A DNA stretch of 64,000 nucleotides from Planctomycetia bacterium (GCA_030539295.1 JAUNSJ010000011.1:1-64000), one strand, 5' to 3'; counted from the stretch's first letter, positions 54,353 through 63,394 are shown. Program-made: numbers and translations. The notes: generated from the sequence alone by a model not told the origin.

Positions 54353-54716
54353 GATACAAAACTCCAATCCTTAGGACAGACGGTAACGCAACGCAATCGA
54401 ACTCGGTTCCGTGCGTCCGAAAAACGGTGCTGGGGACGAGTTGACAGCGTACGAGCGACCACAACATAGCTCAATTGTGCCATTTTTGATGAAAAAGTCA
54501 ACAGAAGGAGGGTGGTTTCCTGAGAAAAACGGGGAAAAGAGCCGAAAAATTGCGGCACAACCGTTTGACTCTTGCTAATGTAATGTGCTTTGTTTTTCTC
54601 TGTTTTTGCCATTTTACATTTGTCTGTATACTGGTAAAAACTTTCAGACTCGTTATAATTGGAAAATGGAATCTGGAGAGCACCGCTGCCTGGTTCGTTT
54701 TCCGGAGGGTTTTTAT
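54353..54716. other. Intergenic stretch between divergent genes
   Basis: About 360 bp between the minus-strand GlmU-like gene and the plus-strand nuclease-family gene. A TATAAT-like box occurs near 54654 but without a convincing -35. I see no gene. Confidence 0.3.
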
Positions 54717-55175
54717 ATGACACGAAAATCATTTACCAAGAATATGCGTGGCGACATTATGGTCATTCAAATGGAACCGTCCCGACTGCTTATTTGTGAG
54801 TTAAACCAGCATCAGGTGGTTTACCTTCGCGAGAAGCATGGTAAGCGTGAAATGCCGATTGTCATTGGCTTGTCGGAAGCGATGGCAATCGATCGCCGCA
54901 TGCGCCGGCTCCCTTCCAAACGTCCGCTCACCCACGACTTGATGCTGGCCGTTATAGAACAGCTTGGGGGAAATGCCATACGAGTCGACATAGATCGGGT
55001 GGAAGAAATGACCTTTTACGCGAAGTTAACCTTGGAGCAGGATGGCAAGATGAACGTAATCGACGCTCGTCCGTCCGATGCGATCGCCTTGGCGTTAACC
55101 CCGCCTGTTCCGCTGCCAATTTTTGTCTCGGAGGATGTGCTCTCGAAATCCATTACTCTGGACATCCCAAAGTAA
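54717..55175 (+). CDS. Bifunctional nuclease family protein (DUF151)
   Basis: The product is 152 residues from ATG 54717, which follows CCGGAGGG. The frame is open upstream but starts there have no ribosome binding site. It carries the DUF151 pattern 'VVYLREKHGKREMPIVIGLSEAMAI', 'RPLTHDLMLAVIEQLGG', 'FYAKLTLEQDG', 'IDARPSDAIALAL' and 'PIFVSEDVL'. Plant members are reported to cut both DNA and RNA; bacterial roles are unclear. The MetX-MetW fusion follows after 46 bp. Confidence 0.88.
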   Translation: MTRKSFTKNMRGDIMVIQMEPSRLLICELNQHQVVYLREKHGKREMPIVIGLSEAMAIDRRMRRLPSKRPLTHDLMLAVIEQLGGNAIRVDIDRVEEMTFYAKLTLEQDGKMNVIDARPSDAIALALTPPVPLPIFVSEDVLSKSITLDIPK

Positions 55176-55221
55176 CCCGTGAGCCCACCAAGCTTTGAGC
55201 AGGAGTCTGTTTCCCTATATT

Positions 55222-57042
55222 ATGTCCGAAGAAGAATTCTACAACAGTAGCGACAGTATTCGTTCCGGTTCCGTTTTGCGATACGTCCGCGAGGCCACGT
55301 TGACGGAACCGTTACGTTTGCTTTGTGGTCAGGAGTTGCCCGAAGTCACCATCGCGTACGAGACGTATGGCTCGTTGGACGAGAGTAAAAGCAATGCCAT
55401 TTTAATATGTCACGCGCTCTCGGGCGATTCGCACGTCGCTTCCCACGACGAGCAGGACGACCCTGGATGGTGGGATATTCTCATCGGACCCGGAAAATAC
55501 ATCGACACGAACAAATACTACGTCATATGCCCGAACGCGTTGGGCGGTTGCCGGGGCACGACCGGCCCGGATTCCATCAATCCGAAAACGGGCATACGGT
55601 ACGGCATGGATTTTCCGCAAATCACCATCGAAGACATTGTCGAGGTCCAGCGGCGACTTGTTCATGACGTCCTCGGTATAGAGCACTTGCTGGCCGTCGT
55701 GGGCGGCTCTCTTGGCGGGCAAATGGCACTTATTTGGGGAACGTCGCTATCGCAGTACGTGGACGCAATCGTTGCCGTAGCGACCAGTGCGCACCTGACC
55801 AGTCAGGCGCTGGCCTTTGACATCGTGGCGAGAAACGCCATTGTGAGTGACCCTCAGTTCCATAAAGGGCAGTATTACGATAAAGGGAACGGGCCGGCCA
55901 CCGGTCTGGCCATAGCCCGTATGCTCGGACACATAACCTATCTGTCGCTGGAGTCCATGAAGAAGAAATTCGGGTCCGCGCGGAACTGCGACAATCGCGA
56001 TAATACCTCGTTTGAAACGCGGTTTTCCGTTGGCTCCTACCTGGCCCATCAGGGCCACAAGTTTGTCGAGCGGTTCGACGCGAACAGTTACCTTTCTTTA
56101 TCCTTAGCCATTGACATGTTCGATTTGGGCGAGACGAAAGAGGACCTTGCGGCGGCGTTTCGAAAGTCGCAGTGTCGTTGGCTGTTCCTGAGTTTTAGTT
56201 CCGATTGGCTGTTCCCGCCGTTTCAGTCACGAGAGATGGTCAATGCGGCTCTTGCGGAGGACCGGCAAGTTTCCTATTGTAATATAGAGAGTGACTGTGG
56301 ACATGACGCGTTTCTGCTGGCCAATGAAGCGGACCAGTATGGGACTATGATCGGTTCCTTTCTGGAGAACACCCTGCAGACGTCGCGGACGCACCAAGGG
56401 ACGCCCCTCTCGTTGCCCAACGAATTGGACGATCAGGAGCCGCCGAAGAAGCATCGAATCGACCTGGACAACATTCTGCGCCTTATTCCCGAAAAGAGTC
56501 GCATTTTGGACCTCGGGTGTGGTAAAGGTGACTTGCTCGTCCGACTGAGAGAATCGGGGCACGACCACCTGGTGGGACTGGAGCTGAACGAGCATTATGT
56601 TCTGCGGTGCGTTGAGAAGGGGCTGAACGTCGTCCACGCGGACCTCGATGACGGGTTGGCCGCCTTTAGTGACCGACAATTTGACTACGTCGTTTTATCC
56701 AAAACGCTCCAGACAGTACGCAAGGTGGAACTCGTCTTGGAGGAAATGCTTCGCGTCGGTCGTCAAGCGATTGTGAGTTTTCCGAATCTCGGCTATAAGA
56801 AATTTCGGGAAGAGCTGGAAGAGCGAGGCCGTGCCCCGCATACCGACCCACGCCCGAAGAGTCAGTGGTACAATACGAACGACGTCCGCTTCCTAACCAT
56901 ATCCGATTTCCACGACCTGTGCGAGTCCAAAGGCTGGAAGATACATCGCCAGGTGGCCCTCGACACGGAAGAGAACCATGTGATTGAAACGAATCCCAAT
57001 CTTAACGCCGATGTCGTTATTGTCGTCTTGTCGAAAGATTGA
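55222..57042 (+). CDS. metX: Homoserine O-acyltransferase fused to MetW
   Basis: The product is 606 residues from ATG 55222. Residues 1-390 are MetX, an alpha/beta hydrolase: 'LICHALSGDSHVA', 'GGCRGTTGP', the nucleophile S163 in 'GGSLGGQMAL', and the Asp in 'SSDWLFPP' and His in 'CGHDAF'. Residues about 415-606 are MetW, a methyltransferase-like protein with 'ILDLGCGKGDLLVRL' and 'SFPNLGYKKFRE'. MetX makes O-acyl-homoserine for methionine synthesis, and MetW is usually a separate adjacent gene required for MetX activity in some bacteria. Here both are one polypeptide with a short linker. An in-frame TTG at 55195 is less likely. Confidence 0.9.
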   Translation: MSEEEFYNSSDSIRSGSVLRYVREATLTEPLRLLCGQELPEVTIAYETYGSLDESKSNAILICHALSGDSHVASHDEQDDPGWWDILIGPGKYIDTNKYYVICPNALGGCRGTTGPDSINPKTGIRYGMDFPQITIEDIVEVQRRLVHDVLGIEHLLAVVGGSLGGQMALIWGTSLSQYVDAIVAVATSAHLTSQALAFDIVARNAIVSDPQFHKGQYYDKGNGPATGLAIARMLGHITYLSLESMKKKFGSARNCDNRDNTSFETRFSVGSYLAHQGHKFVERFDANSYLSLSLAIDMFDLGETKEDLAAAFRKSQCRWLFLSFSSDWLFPPFQSREMVNAALAEDRQVSYCNIESDCGHDAFLLANEADQYGTMIGSFLENTLQTSRTHQGTPLSLPNELDDQEPPKKHRIDLDNILRLIPEKSRILDLGCGKGDLLVRLRESGHDHLVGLELNEHYVLRCVEKGLNVVHADLDDGLAAFSDRQFDYVVLSKTLQTVRKVELVLEEMLRVGRQAIVSFPNLGYKKFREELEERGRAPHTDPRPKSQWYNTNDVRFLTISDFHDLCESKGWKIHRQVALDTEENHVIETNPNLNADVVIVVLSKD

Positions 57043-57080
57043 CTTTTTTCGCGTTTGTGGAAGTAAGGAAAGGAACAAGA

Positions 57081-58709
57081 ATGCAGAGTAGTGTTGGCAA
57101 AGTGGGAGTTCCGGCGGCTGTCGCCGCGGAAGAGGAGCCACAGGAAGCTCCGTCTGCGGGTGCTCCAGACTCGCTACCGTCGGCATCTGCATATCGGAGA
57201 CAATTCTGGTTCTTTGCGGTTCTCAATGGTTTGCTTTGGGGCCTGGTTTTCGCCTTTTGCCTCAAGAATTGTCGACTCGACACAATAGAGCAGTACTTTG
57301 TTGGGCAGGAGTGGGTCTTTGGAAGTACGAAACACCCGGCACTGACGGCCACGCTTCTGGATATTGTGTCACGGTTGACGTTCCGGGCGGACTTCGCACA
57401 TGTCCTTTTAACACGACTTTGTGTCCTTGTTTCACTCTGGGCCATCTGGCGGGCGGCGCGGGAATTGGTCTCGGAAGGACTTGCCTTACTGGCTGCGGTC
57501 GCCATGTTCAATTACTGGTTCTTTCAGTATGAGAGTATAAACTATAATAATAACGTCACGTTGAACATGGCGTGGTCGTGTACTTTTCTGTTTACGCTGC
57601 TGGCGTATAAAACGAACCGAATGCGTTACTGGCTCCTGGCAGGCGTGACGACAGGAGCGGGTCTGTATTTCAAGTACACGATGATTCTCATGCCGATCGT
57701 TACGGTCCTTTTTATGCTTGTGGATCGGGACGCTCGCAAATTGTGGCGACGGCCCGGTCCGTGGGTCACCACAGGAACAGCCCTGTTGATTTTTCTTCCG
57801 CTGGCCTTATGGGTCGCTCGAAATGATTATGTGACCTTGGGTTACGCGACGAGGCATGCGACGAGTAACTCCTGGTCAGGGTACCTCTTATGCCCGCTAC
57901 GATTTCTCGTGGACCAATTGCCGTTTTTCCTGCCGATTATTTTGCCGTTGATTCCCGTTTGCGGCTGGCTTGGCAAGTGGGACTCTTCGCGAGTGGGCCG
58001 GACGCTGGAGTCGCGATTCCTGCTCTTTATGCTCCTTGGTCCACTCCTTTTACAGCTGCTCATTTCGAGTATGGACAGAGCATGGCTGCGTGGGGCCCTC
58101 GGCTGCCACCTGTGGCTGTTTTTTACAATCTTATTGCTTCATGTGCTGAAAGTGGATGAATCACGGCGGAACCTGCGGCGAGGACTCTTCTGTTCCTTCG
58201 CAATTACGTTGGTTTTCATGATGGGTGCTGTGGCAGGCACAGAAGCAGGTCCGTGGCTGAAACATCGGGCCTCGCGTTACCATTTTCCTGGTAAGGCTTT
58301 AGCTATAGAGGTGGAAAAGAGATGGCACGCGGAGCATGCCGACCGGCTACCGTGGGTGGCGGGTTCCTGGTGGCATGCGGGCAATGTTTCGGCTTATGGT
58401 GAGGATCGCGCACGCGTTCATGCGGATGTGAGTCCTAACGGCTTTTTTGACGCTGGTCGCACGATTTCCACCTGGTCCACCACGTCCAACGTCAACCGAG
58501 AGGGCGGAATGATTGTCTGGCTTATTCCAGACGACGCGGGGAACGACTACTGTCCCCCAAATCTAAAAGAGTTGTTCCCCAAGGTTATTCTGCAAGAGCC
58601 TCTTGAACTGCCGTGCCAGACCCGGGCACCGGTTCCCGCGGTCCGGGTTGGTATTGGCCTGCTGGAGCCGGAAACGCTTACCGAACCGGCCAAAACTCCC
58701 GGACCCTGA
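57081..58709 (+). CDS. GT39/ArnT-like membrane glycosyltransferase
   Basis: The product is 542 residues from ATG 57081 after AAGGAACAAG. It has an Ala/Glu-rich N-terminal tail (about 35 residues), then about 10 membrane helices. The first extracytoplasmic loop has the PMT-type signature 'WVFGSTKHPALTATLLDI' preceded by an acidic pair (DTIEQYF), and later 'YFKYTMILMPIVTVLF'. Such enzymes move a sugar from a polyprenyl-phosphate carrier to lipid or protein. The acceptor is unknown. It lies 38 bp after metX. Confidence 0.78.
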   Translation: MQSSVGKVGVPAAVAAEEEPQEAPSAGAPDSLPSASAYRRQFWFFAVLNGLLWGLVFAFCLKNCRLDTIEQYFVGQEWVFGSTKHPALTATLLDIVSRLTFRADFAHVLLTRLCVLVSLWAIWRAARELVSEGLALLAAVAMFNYWFFQYESINYNNNVTLNMAWSCTFLFTLLAYKTNRMRYWLLAGVTTGAGLYFKYTMILMPIVTVLFMLVDRDARKLWRRPGPWVTTGTALLIFLPLALWVARNDYVTLGYATRHATSNSWSGYLLCPLRFLVDQLPFFLPIILPLIPVCGWLGKWDSSRVGRTLESRFLLFMLLGPLLLQLLISSMDRAWLRGALGCHLWLFFTILLLHVLKVDESRRNLRRGLFCSFAITLVFMMGAVAGTEAGPWLKHRASRYHFPGKALAIEVEKRWHAEHADRLPWVAGSWWHAGNVSAYGEDRARVHADVSPNGFFDAGRTISTWSTTSNVNREGGMIVWLIPDDAGNDYCPPNLKELFPKVILQEPLELPCQTRAPVPAVRVGIGLLEPETLTEPAKTPGP

Positions 58710-58935
58710 CGCTTGCTGCGACAATTAGGCCGGGAAAAGTTTGCACGCCGCGGACTGCACTTCTTTTTTAAGGGTATAAGACCGATATTGTAACCGGCGG
58801 GGCTGGATAAGCATAAACGATTCGTAGTTTCCGTGCCAGCCTCTCGTGCCGTGAGGATCTGTATGACGCTGGATTTACCAGGCCGCAGCCTGTTTTGTGG
58901 CCGCAAGGGGGCCGTTTGCCCTGGGGAGTGTGAGT

Positions 58936-59214
58936 ATGACGTTTCGGGTCTTTGCCCGTGGTTCAAAAGGTGAAATTCGTATTCGTGACTATGACTCGGA
59001 AGAAAGATTGTTGGACCGATATGTTAAAATCGGCACCGAAGATTGCAGTACGGACCTGACCCTGCGCGGTTTGCCAGTCCTGGCCGGATTGATTGGTCCC
59101 ATGCCTGACGGAGAAGGTTTGGCTCGCTACGAGACGCCCGAGGTCTTTGAAAAATTAACGAAAGAATGGTCCGCACACCGGCGCCGACGCAAACGTTCCC
59201 TGTACGCCGGCTGA
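58936..59214 (+). CDS. Small hypothetical protein
   Basis: The 92-residue protein starts at ATG 58936 after GGGGAGTGTG. It has beta-type segments (TFRVFARGSKGEIRIRDYD..) and a basic C-terminus (HRRRRKRSL). There is no signal peptide and no recognised family. It is GC-normal for the region and has a sensible ribosome binding site, so it is probably a real gene. The 226 bp upstream hold nothing clear. Confidence 0.5.
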   Translation: MTFRVFARGSKGEIRIRDYDSEERLLDRYVKIGTEDCSTDLTLRGLPVLAGLIGPMPDGEGLARYETPEVFEKLTKEWSAHRRRRKRSLYAG

Positions 59215-59422
59215 CGCAGCCTGCGTTCCCGACTGCGAGCAGGTCGGGAACCAAGCACGACGGAAACGGAATCCCATCCCCGCCAATGTGCAACGGATTT
59301 GCCATTTACCATCATCGCCACTCCACCGGTTCATGGTTGTGATAGCAGTAAGGGCAAATCCAGAACGGGTACATTGTGAGGGTAAAATGGCAAGTCCCGG
59401 CGGGGCGGCAGTTCCCGAATGG

Positions 59423-59467
59423 TATTGCTGGGTCGGGCCCTGGCGAGCAGGGCCTCCCTGTCTTCGC
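59423..59467 (-). repeat. Dispersed intergenic repeat, copy 2 (inverted)
   Basis: Read on the minus strand this gives GACAGGGAGG..CTGCTCGCCAGG and then GCCCGACCCAGCAATA, matching 14556-14596. The whole 59215-59696 gap has no supported gene before the small basic peptide. Confidence 0.6.
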
Positions 59468-59696
59468 AAGTAAATTCTGCGCACCCCCGCCATGAAGTTT
59501 GGTTTGTACCCCCCCTTCACAAAACGGGAGTGTGACGTATACTCTTAATTGTGATTGTTCCATTGTTGATAATGGCGGCCTTTTTGTGTCTCGCGTAGGA
59601 GAAGCGGGGGGTATGAATGGCCGTAGAACGACTGTTGGATGCGGTCGTATAACGCTCAAAAAGGATCATTTAACCAAAGATATCAGGAGAAAAGCC

Positions 59697-59786
59697 GTGG
59701 GAACGAAGAAAACGGGAAAAGGACGCCGCAAGCTCGGTCGCAAAAAACGACGCATGCGTTCTAAAATTCGTCATCGCAAAGATTAA
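59697..59786 (+). CDS. Very small basic protein, ribosome-type composition
   Basis: A GTG at 59697 preceded by CAGGAGAAAAG starts a 29-residue protein, VGTKKTGKGRRKLGRKKRRM followed by a further RSKIRHRKD. More than half the residues are Lys or Arg. Such tiny polybasic proteins are typical of ribosome- or nucleic-acid-associated factors (compare AURKAIP1/COX24-like proteins). The start codon and family are inferred; an upstream in-frame ATG at 59613 has no comparable ribosome binding site. Confidence 0.55.
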   Translation: MGTKKTGKGRRKLGRKKRRMRSKIRHRKD

Positions 59787-59798
59787 GGGTTAAACATC

Positions 59799-60113
59799 AT
59801 GCGTAGCATGGGAGTATTCGCATATGCAATCCGAGTCATGATCTGGGGTTGCTTTTTGCAGGTTTCATTTCCCTCGTTTCTTTTAGGAGCCGAAGAGGCG
59901 AAGAAAGAACCGATCTGGGTTATGAGCTGGGCAGGCTTTATCTTCTTTGTTGCGCTGACGCTATTTTTCTTCGCTCACGCCTTTAAACGTCCGGACACGG
60001 CACTGTCCAACGCCGAGCGTAAGCAGGTGGAAGACGAGATGGTAGAACGAGTCGAGGCTAAAAAACTAGCCGCGAAAGAAGCTGAAAAAGAAGGGGAAGA
60101 TGCGGATAAATAA
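59799..60113 (+). CDS. Small membrane protein with charged tail
   Basis: The 104-residue protein starts after AAGGG and has an N-terminal hydrophobic segment (about 8-29), then a second helix 'MSWAGFIFFVALTLFFFAHAF' (about 42-62), and a Lys/Glu-rich coiled-coil-like cytoplasmic tail ending in EKEGEDADK. No family is recognised. It lies 12 bp after the small basic protein gene and may be co-transcribed with it. Confidence 0.55.
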   Translation: MRSMGVFAYAIRVMIWGCFLQVSFPSFLLGAEEAKKEPIWVMSWAGFIFFVALTLFFFAHAFKRPDTALSNAERKQVEDEMVERVEAKKLAAKEAEKEGEDADK

Positions 60114-60169
60114 TTGCGTATCTTTCTCTTGTAAGAATCCTGCCATAGTATCTGCGTCGCTTTTCTGTC

Positions 60170-60742
60170 ATGATTGAAGTAGAAGTAAAATTTCCTTTGA
60201 CGAATCCGGAATCTTTTCTGCTGGCAGTGACTTCCTTATTGCACGTCACATTTGGCCCGGAAATTCAAGAGCATGACCAGTTCTATAGCCATCCGAACCG
60301 TGATTTTGCCAAGACAGACGAGTGTTTGCGAATTCGCAGCGGGTCGCAAGGTGTGTTTTTGACCTATAAGGGGCGTAAAGACAAGACGAAAGTCAAGTCG
60401 CGAGAAGAACTTGAGTTCGAGATCGCAGACGAGACGGAGGCCACCGACGAGTTAGCCGCGAAATGGAGCACATTCTGGACACGGTTGGATTTTTTTCCGG
60501 CCGCTACCGTTACGAAGTCACGACGTTTTGCCCATGTCTGTCTTGAAGGAACGCCTGTTACCCTGACTTTTGACCACATCGCGAGTCTTGGTTTTTTTTG
60601 CGAGTTGGAAGTCGTTGTCGAGAAGCGTGAGGACGTTCCGCCTGCCCGGGATCTGATCACGCGTCTGGCGAGGCAGCTCGGGCTGCGTGAGCCGGAAGAA
60701 CGCAGTTATTTGGAGCTACTAACGGAAAAACAGGAAAAATAG
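60170..60742 (+). CDS. CYTH-domain protein (CyaB-like)
   Basis: The 190-residue protein begins 'MIEVEVKFPL', the ExExK motif (E3, E5, K7) of the CYTH fold. 'CLRIRS', 'FLTYKGRKD', 'EELEFEI' and 'CELEVVVE' give the remaining charged tunnel residues. Members are class IV adenylate cyclases or triphosphatases acting on triphosphate substrates with metal. Which reaction occurs cannot be decided. The ribosome binding site is weak (CTGTC before the ATG). Confidence 0.83.
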   Translation: MIEVEVKFPLTNPESFLLAVTSLLHVTFGPEIQEHDQFYSHPNRDFAKTDECLRIRSGSQGVFLTYKGRKDKTKVKSREELEFEIADETEATDELAAKWSTFWTRLDFFPAATVTKSRRFAHVCLEGTPVTLTFDHIASLGFFCELEVVVEKREDVPPARDLITRLARQLGLREPEERSYLELLTEKQEK

Positions 60743-60837
60743 ACCGGTTGTGGCAATTTTTTTAGAGTTTTTTTGGAAAAGTTCAAAAAAGACCGCTTTA
60801 CGGATAGACATGACGTGATATGCTGATTATTATAGAA

Positions 60838-60935
60838 TAATAAGGGAGTTCCGTCCCGTAGCCGCTGGTCGCCGGGCTTTTCCCCCGGGCCAGGAGACTT
60901 ACCCGATGCGACTGGATTGACATGGAGTAGAAGTC
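60838..60935 (+). other. Possible structured leader before Gly-rich protein
   Basis: The 288-bp gap 60743-61030 contains a GC-rich block: GTCCCGTAGCCGCTGG, then a CCGGG/CCCGG stem (60872-60888), then GGCCAGGAGACTTACC (60888-60903). The last part partly resembles a cobalamin-riboswitch B12 box (CAGGAGACCTGCC), but the conserved 5' core of that riboswitch is not visible and the downstream gene is not a B12 gene. I list it as a possible structured 5' leader only. Confidence 0.2.
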
Positions 60936-61030
60936 AAGGTTGGGGAACGGTCCATAACGAACAAGGCATGCTTAAGAACTGCCTGCAATGAGATAGTGAA
61001 ATATAAGCAAATTCCATCCGGGAGGAACAC

Positions 61031-61915
61031 ATGAAGACGAATTGTCTGGTCCTGTTAATGTCGGGAATACTTCTATGCTGCTCGAGCTTTGGCTTGGCGG
61101 CCGAGGGAGAGACGTCGGAAGCGCGAAACGTCGAGCTTTTTCAAGCGATCGAAGATGGCTTGGTAGAAGTCAAGTTAACGCCGCGAAGTTCGCTTGAGTG
61201 CAAAGTGAGTGTGCAGAACAAGTCAGGAGAGCCGTTGCTGATCGATATGCCGGCTGCTTTTGCGGGTGTTCCGTTAGTGGCCCAGTTTGACGGCGGTGGT
61301 TTCGGAGGATTTGGCGGAGGCGAACGAGGTGGTATGGGCGGTCGTGGCGGCATGGGTGGCCGAAGCGGCATGAGCGGTAACAGCAGTGGCGGTAACCAAT
61401 CGTTCGGCGGCGGCATGGGCGGCGGTATGAGTGGTGGCCGTGGCGGTATGGGCGGCGGTCGCGGCGGCATGGGCGGCGGTGGCGGCTGGTTCGTGCCGGC
61501 GGAAAAGACCGTTTCGGAGAAGGTGCGAACCGTGTGTCTGGAACACGGAAAGAAGGAGCCGCGTTCCTTTATGAGTTACACGATCGTCCCGATCGACTCT
61601 TACACGGAGAACAAGACGACGCAGGTGCTCTGCAGCATGCTTTCGGACGGAACGATTGATCAGCAGGCAGTACAGGCGGCGGTCTGGAATGCGGAAAACG
61701 GTCTTTCCTTTGACCAGTTAGCGGCGAAGAAGGACAAAAATCCCGGCGGTCCGCGGCGGGCCTATTTCTCGAAGCAGCAGCTCCTCTTGGGGCAGCAGGT
61801 TTTGGCAACGGCCTCGGATATTGCGGCTGAACTGGCCGCTACGGAGCAGGCAGAGCAAGAGGGAGAGGGCGAGGACGAGGCGTCGACCTCCGATGTCTCC
61901 GATTCCAGCTTCTAG
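61031..61915 (+). CDS. Secreted Gly/Met-rich repeat protein
   Basis: The 294-residue protein starts after GGGAGGAAC. A signal peptide (ending ..FGLAA) is followed by a beta-type domain (residues about 30-85), then about 70 residues of repeats of the type GGMGGRGGM (about 88-155), then a second folded domain with two Cys (in 'RTVCLEHGKKEPRS' and 'QVLCSML'), and a very acidic C-terminus. The repeat could bind metals or form a flexible linker. It looks planctomycete-specific, of unknown function. Confidence 0.65.
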   Translation: MKTNCLVLLMSGILLCCSSFGLAAEGETSEARNVELFQAIEDGLVEVKLTPRSSLECKVSVQNKSGEPLLIDMPAAFAGVPLVAQFDGGGFGGFGGGERGGMGGRGGMGGRSGMSGNSSGGNQSFGGGMGGGMSGGRGGMGGGRGGMGGGGGWFVPAEKTVSEKVRTVCLEHGKKEPRSFMSYTIVPIDSYTENKTTQVLCSMLSDGTIDQQAVQAAVWNAENGLSFDQLAAKKDKNPGGPRRAYFSKQQLLLGQQVLATASDIAAELAATEQAEQEGEGEDEASTSDVSDSSF

Positions 61916-62115
61916 CCGAAGAGGTCAGTCGCAGTCGAATGATATTGTAGTCGTGTCGGCACTCCTCCCGGAGCCTGCTGACACGTTTTGTTTGTGCCGG
62001 TTCTCAAAATGTTTTCCCGGAATGGAACCTGAAACGAGTCGGGTGAAGTGGAAACGTGACGATGCCGTACGAGATTGAGGAGCGGTAGAATACCCTTTGA
62101 AATGGAAAGTAACTC

Positions 62116-62439
62116 ATGGCTTTATTTGAAATTGAAACTTTTTCACACATTGTTATAACCTGTGCGGACGATGAAGATGGTGCGCGCCAGGTTCTTTACG
62201 ATAATTATCCCTCGGAAGAGGCTATACGCATAACCAAGCGTCCGCGAGATGCGTGGGTCATATCCAAATCGGCACTGGGAATAAGCGGCAAAGTCGAAGT
62301 GTGTGACCTGGCTCGCGAATGTCTGTCGAAGGCGTCCGGAGACAAGCTCAATGCGATTCGTTTGTACATGCAGCAGACCGGTTGCGACCTGGAGCGGGCC
62401 AAGAAGACCATTGAATCCAATATTGTCTACGGTTGGTAG
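62116..62439 (+). CDS. Small hypothetical protein, L7/L12-like tail
   Basis: The 107-residue protein has a beta-rich first half ('IVITCADDEDGARQVLYDNYP') and a C-terminal helix 'KLNAIRLYMQQTGCDLERAKKTIES', which resembles the 'K..AIK..R..TG..L.EAK..VE' helix of ribosomal protein L7/L12 C-terminal domains. It has no signal peptide. The start ATG follows GGAAAG. The function is unknown; the resemblance may only reflect a common helical pattern. Confidence 0.55.
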   Translation: MALFEIETFSHIVITCADDEDGARQVLYDNYPSEEAIRITKRPRDAWVISKSALGISGKVEVCDLARECLSKASGDKLNAIRLYMQQTGCDLERAKKTIESNIVYGW

Positions 62440-62536
62440 GCCACTGGCCGTTGTAACCCCTTGGCAAGCTGGTTTTTGGGGGCGGGAGTGCACTGATTTT
62501 CCGCCTCTTTAATCCTGCACATCAGGAGACTGAAAC

Positions 62537-63328
62537 GTGCCTCGTTTCTTTCAGCGTTCGACTCCTCTGGATACAACGATCCGTATCGTTACACCGGAGA
62601 ACATCGCCTTTTCTTTTCGGCTTGCGGGTCCGTATATTCGAGCGATGGCCTGGCTGCTTGATGCTTTTTTTATGATTCTTTTTTTGGGCCTGACTTCGCT
62701 CCTGTTGATTCTTGTCGCGGCCGCGATCATTAAGGTCTTTAATGTCTCGGAGGAAACGACGGGGAAGGTTTTTCTCGGGTTTTATTTCGTTATTTACGCG
62801 ATTGTGTTCTGGTTCGGCAGTGCGATCTTAGAGGCGTTTTGGAGCGGTCGCACACTGGGTAAAAAACTGTGTGGGATCCGGGTTCTTACGGTCGATGGCC
62901 TTCCGATCACGAAATATCAGGCGTTTGTGCGTAACATTGTCCGAACGGCGGACCTGACCCTGGGGCCGTTCCTCATGGTCTTCATGGCAGGCAATGACCG
63001 CTTTATGCGTCTGGGAGACGTTGCGGCAGGCACGTTTGTCGTTCAGGAGGAAACTTCGCCTGGCAGGCGGGAGGTCATCTCTTTTAAAGATCCCCAGATA
63101 ACCGAGCTGGTACGCCGCATTCCGGGAGATTTTACGCTGTCCCACGAGCTGGTGAAGTCGTTGGCTTTGTATGTCTCGCGTCGTGGTGCACTCTCGCCCG
63201 AGCGGCGACGGGAAATTGCCACCCCTTGTGCCACGCTTCTCCTGAAAAAAATGAACCTGACCTGTGACTGCAATCCTGACCTGTTCCTCTGCGCAGTGTA
63301 TCAGTACGGAGAAGGCCCCGCCGCGTGA
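62537..63328 (+). CDS. RDD-family membrane protein
   Basis: The 263-residue protein starts at a GTG with TCAGGAGAC 8 bp before it. The RDD signature is present with 'RAMAWLLDAFFMILFLGL' (A-W-L-L-D in place of R-D-D), a second long helix pair, 'WSGRTLGKKLCGIRVLTVDG' and 'NDRFMRLGDVAAGTFVV'. RDD proteins are membrane proteins of unclear, possibly transport, function. The C-terminal 80 residues are soluble and include 'SRRGALSPERR'. Confidence 0.82.
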   Translation: MPRFFQRSTPLDTTIRIVTPENIAFSFRLAGPYIRAMAWLLDAFFMILFLGLTSLLLILVAAAIIKVFNVSEETTGKVFLGFYFVIYAIVFWFGSAILEAFWSGRTLGKKLCGIRVLTVDGLPITKYQAFVRNIVRTADLTLGPFLMVFMAGNDRFMRLGDVAAGTFVVQEETSPGRREVISFKDPQITELVRRIPGDFTLSHELVKSLALYVSRRGALSPERRREIATPCATLLLKKMNLTCDCNPDLFLCAVYQYGEGPAA

Positions 63329-63394
63329 GAGGGGGCGGTATGTCAGTTTTGCGCAATTCCACTAGAATTTTGCGCAGCTTTCTCTCATATGGCT

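Noticed and set aside
61141-61470. Pro-rich minus-strand open frame
   Set aside because: Antisense of Gly-rich repeats (GGN codons read as NCC), not a gene.
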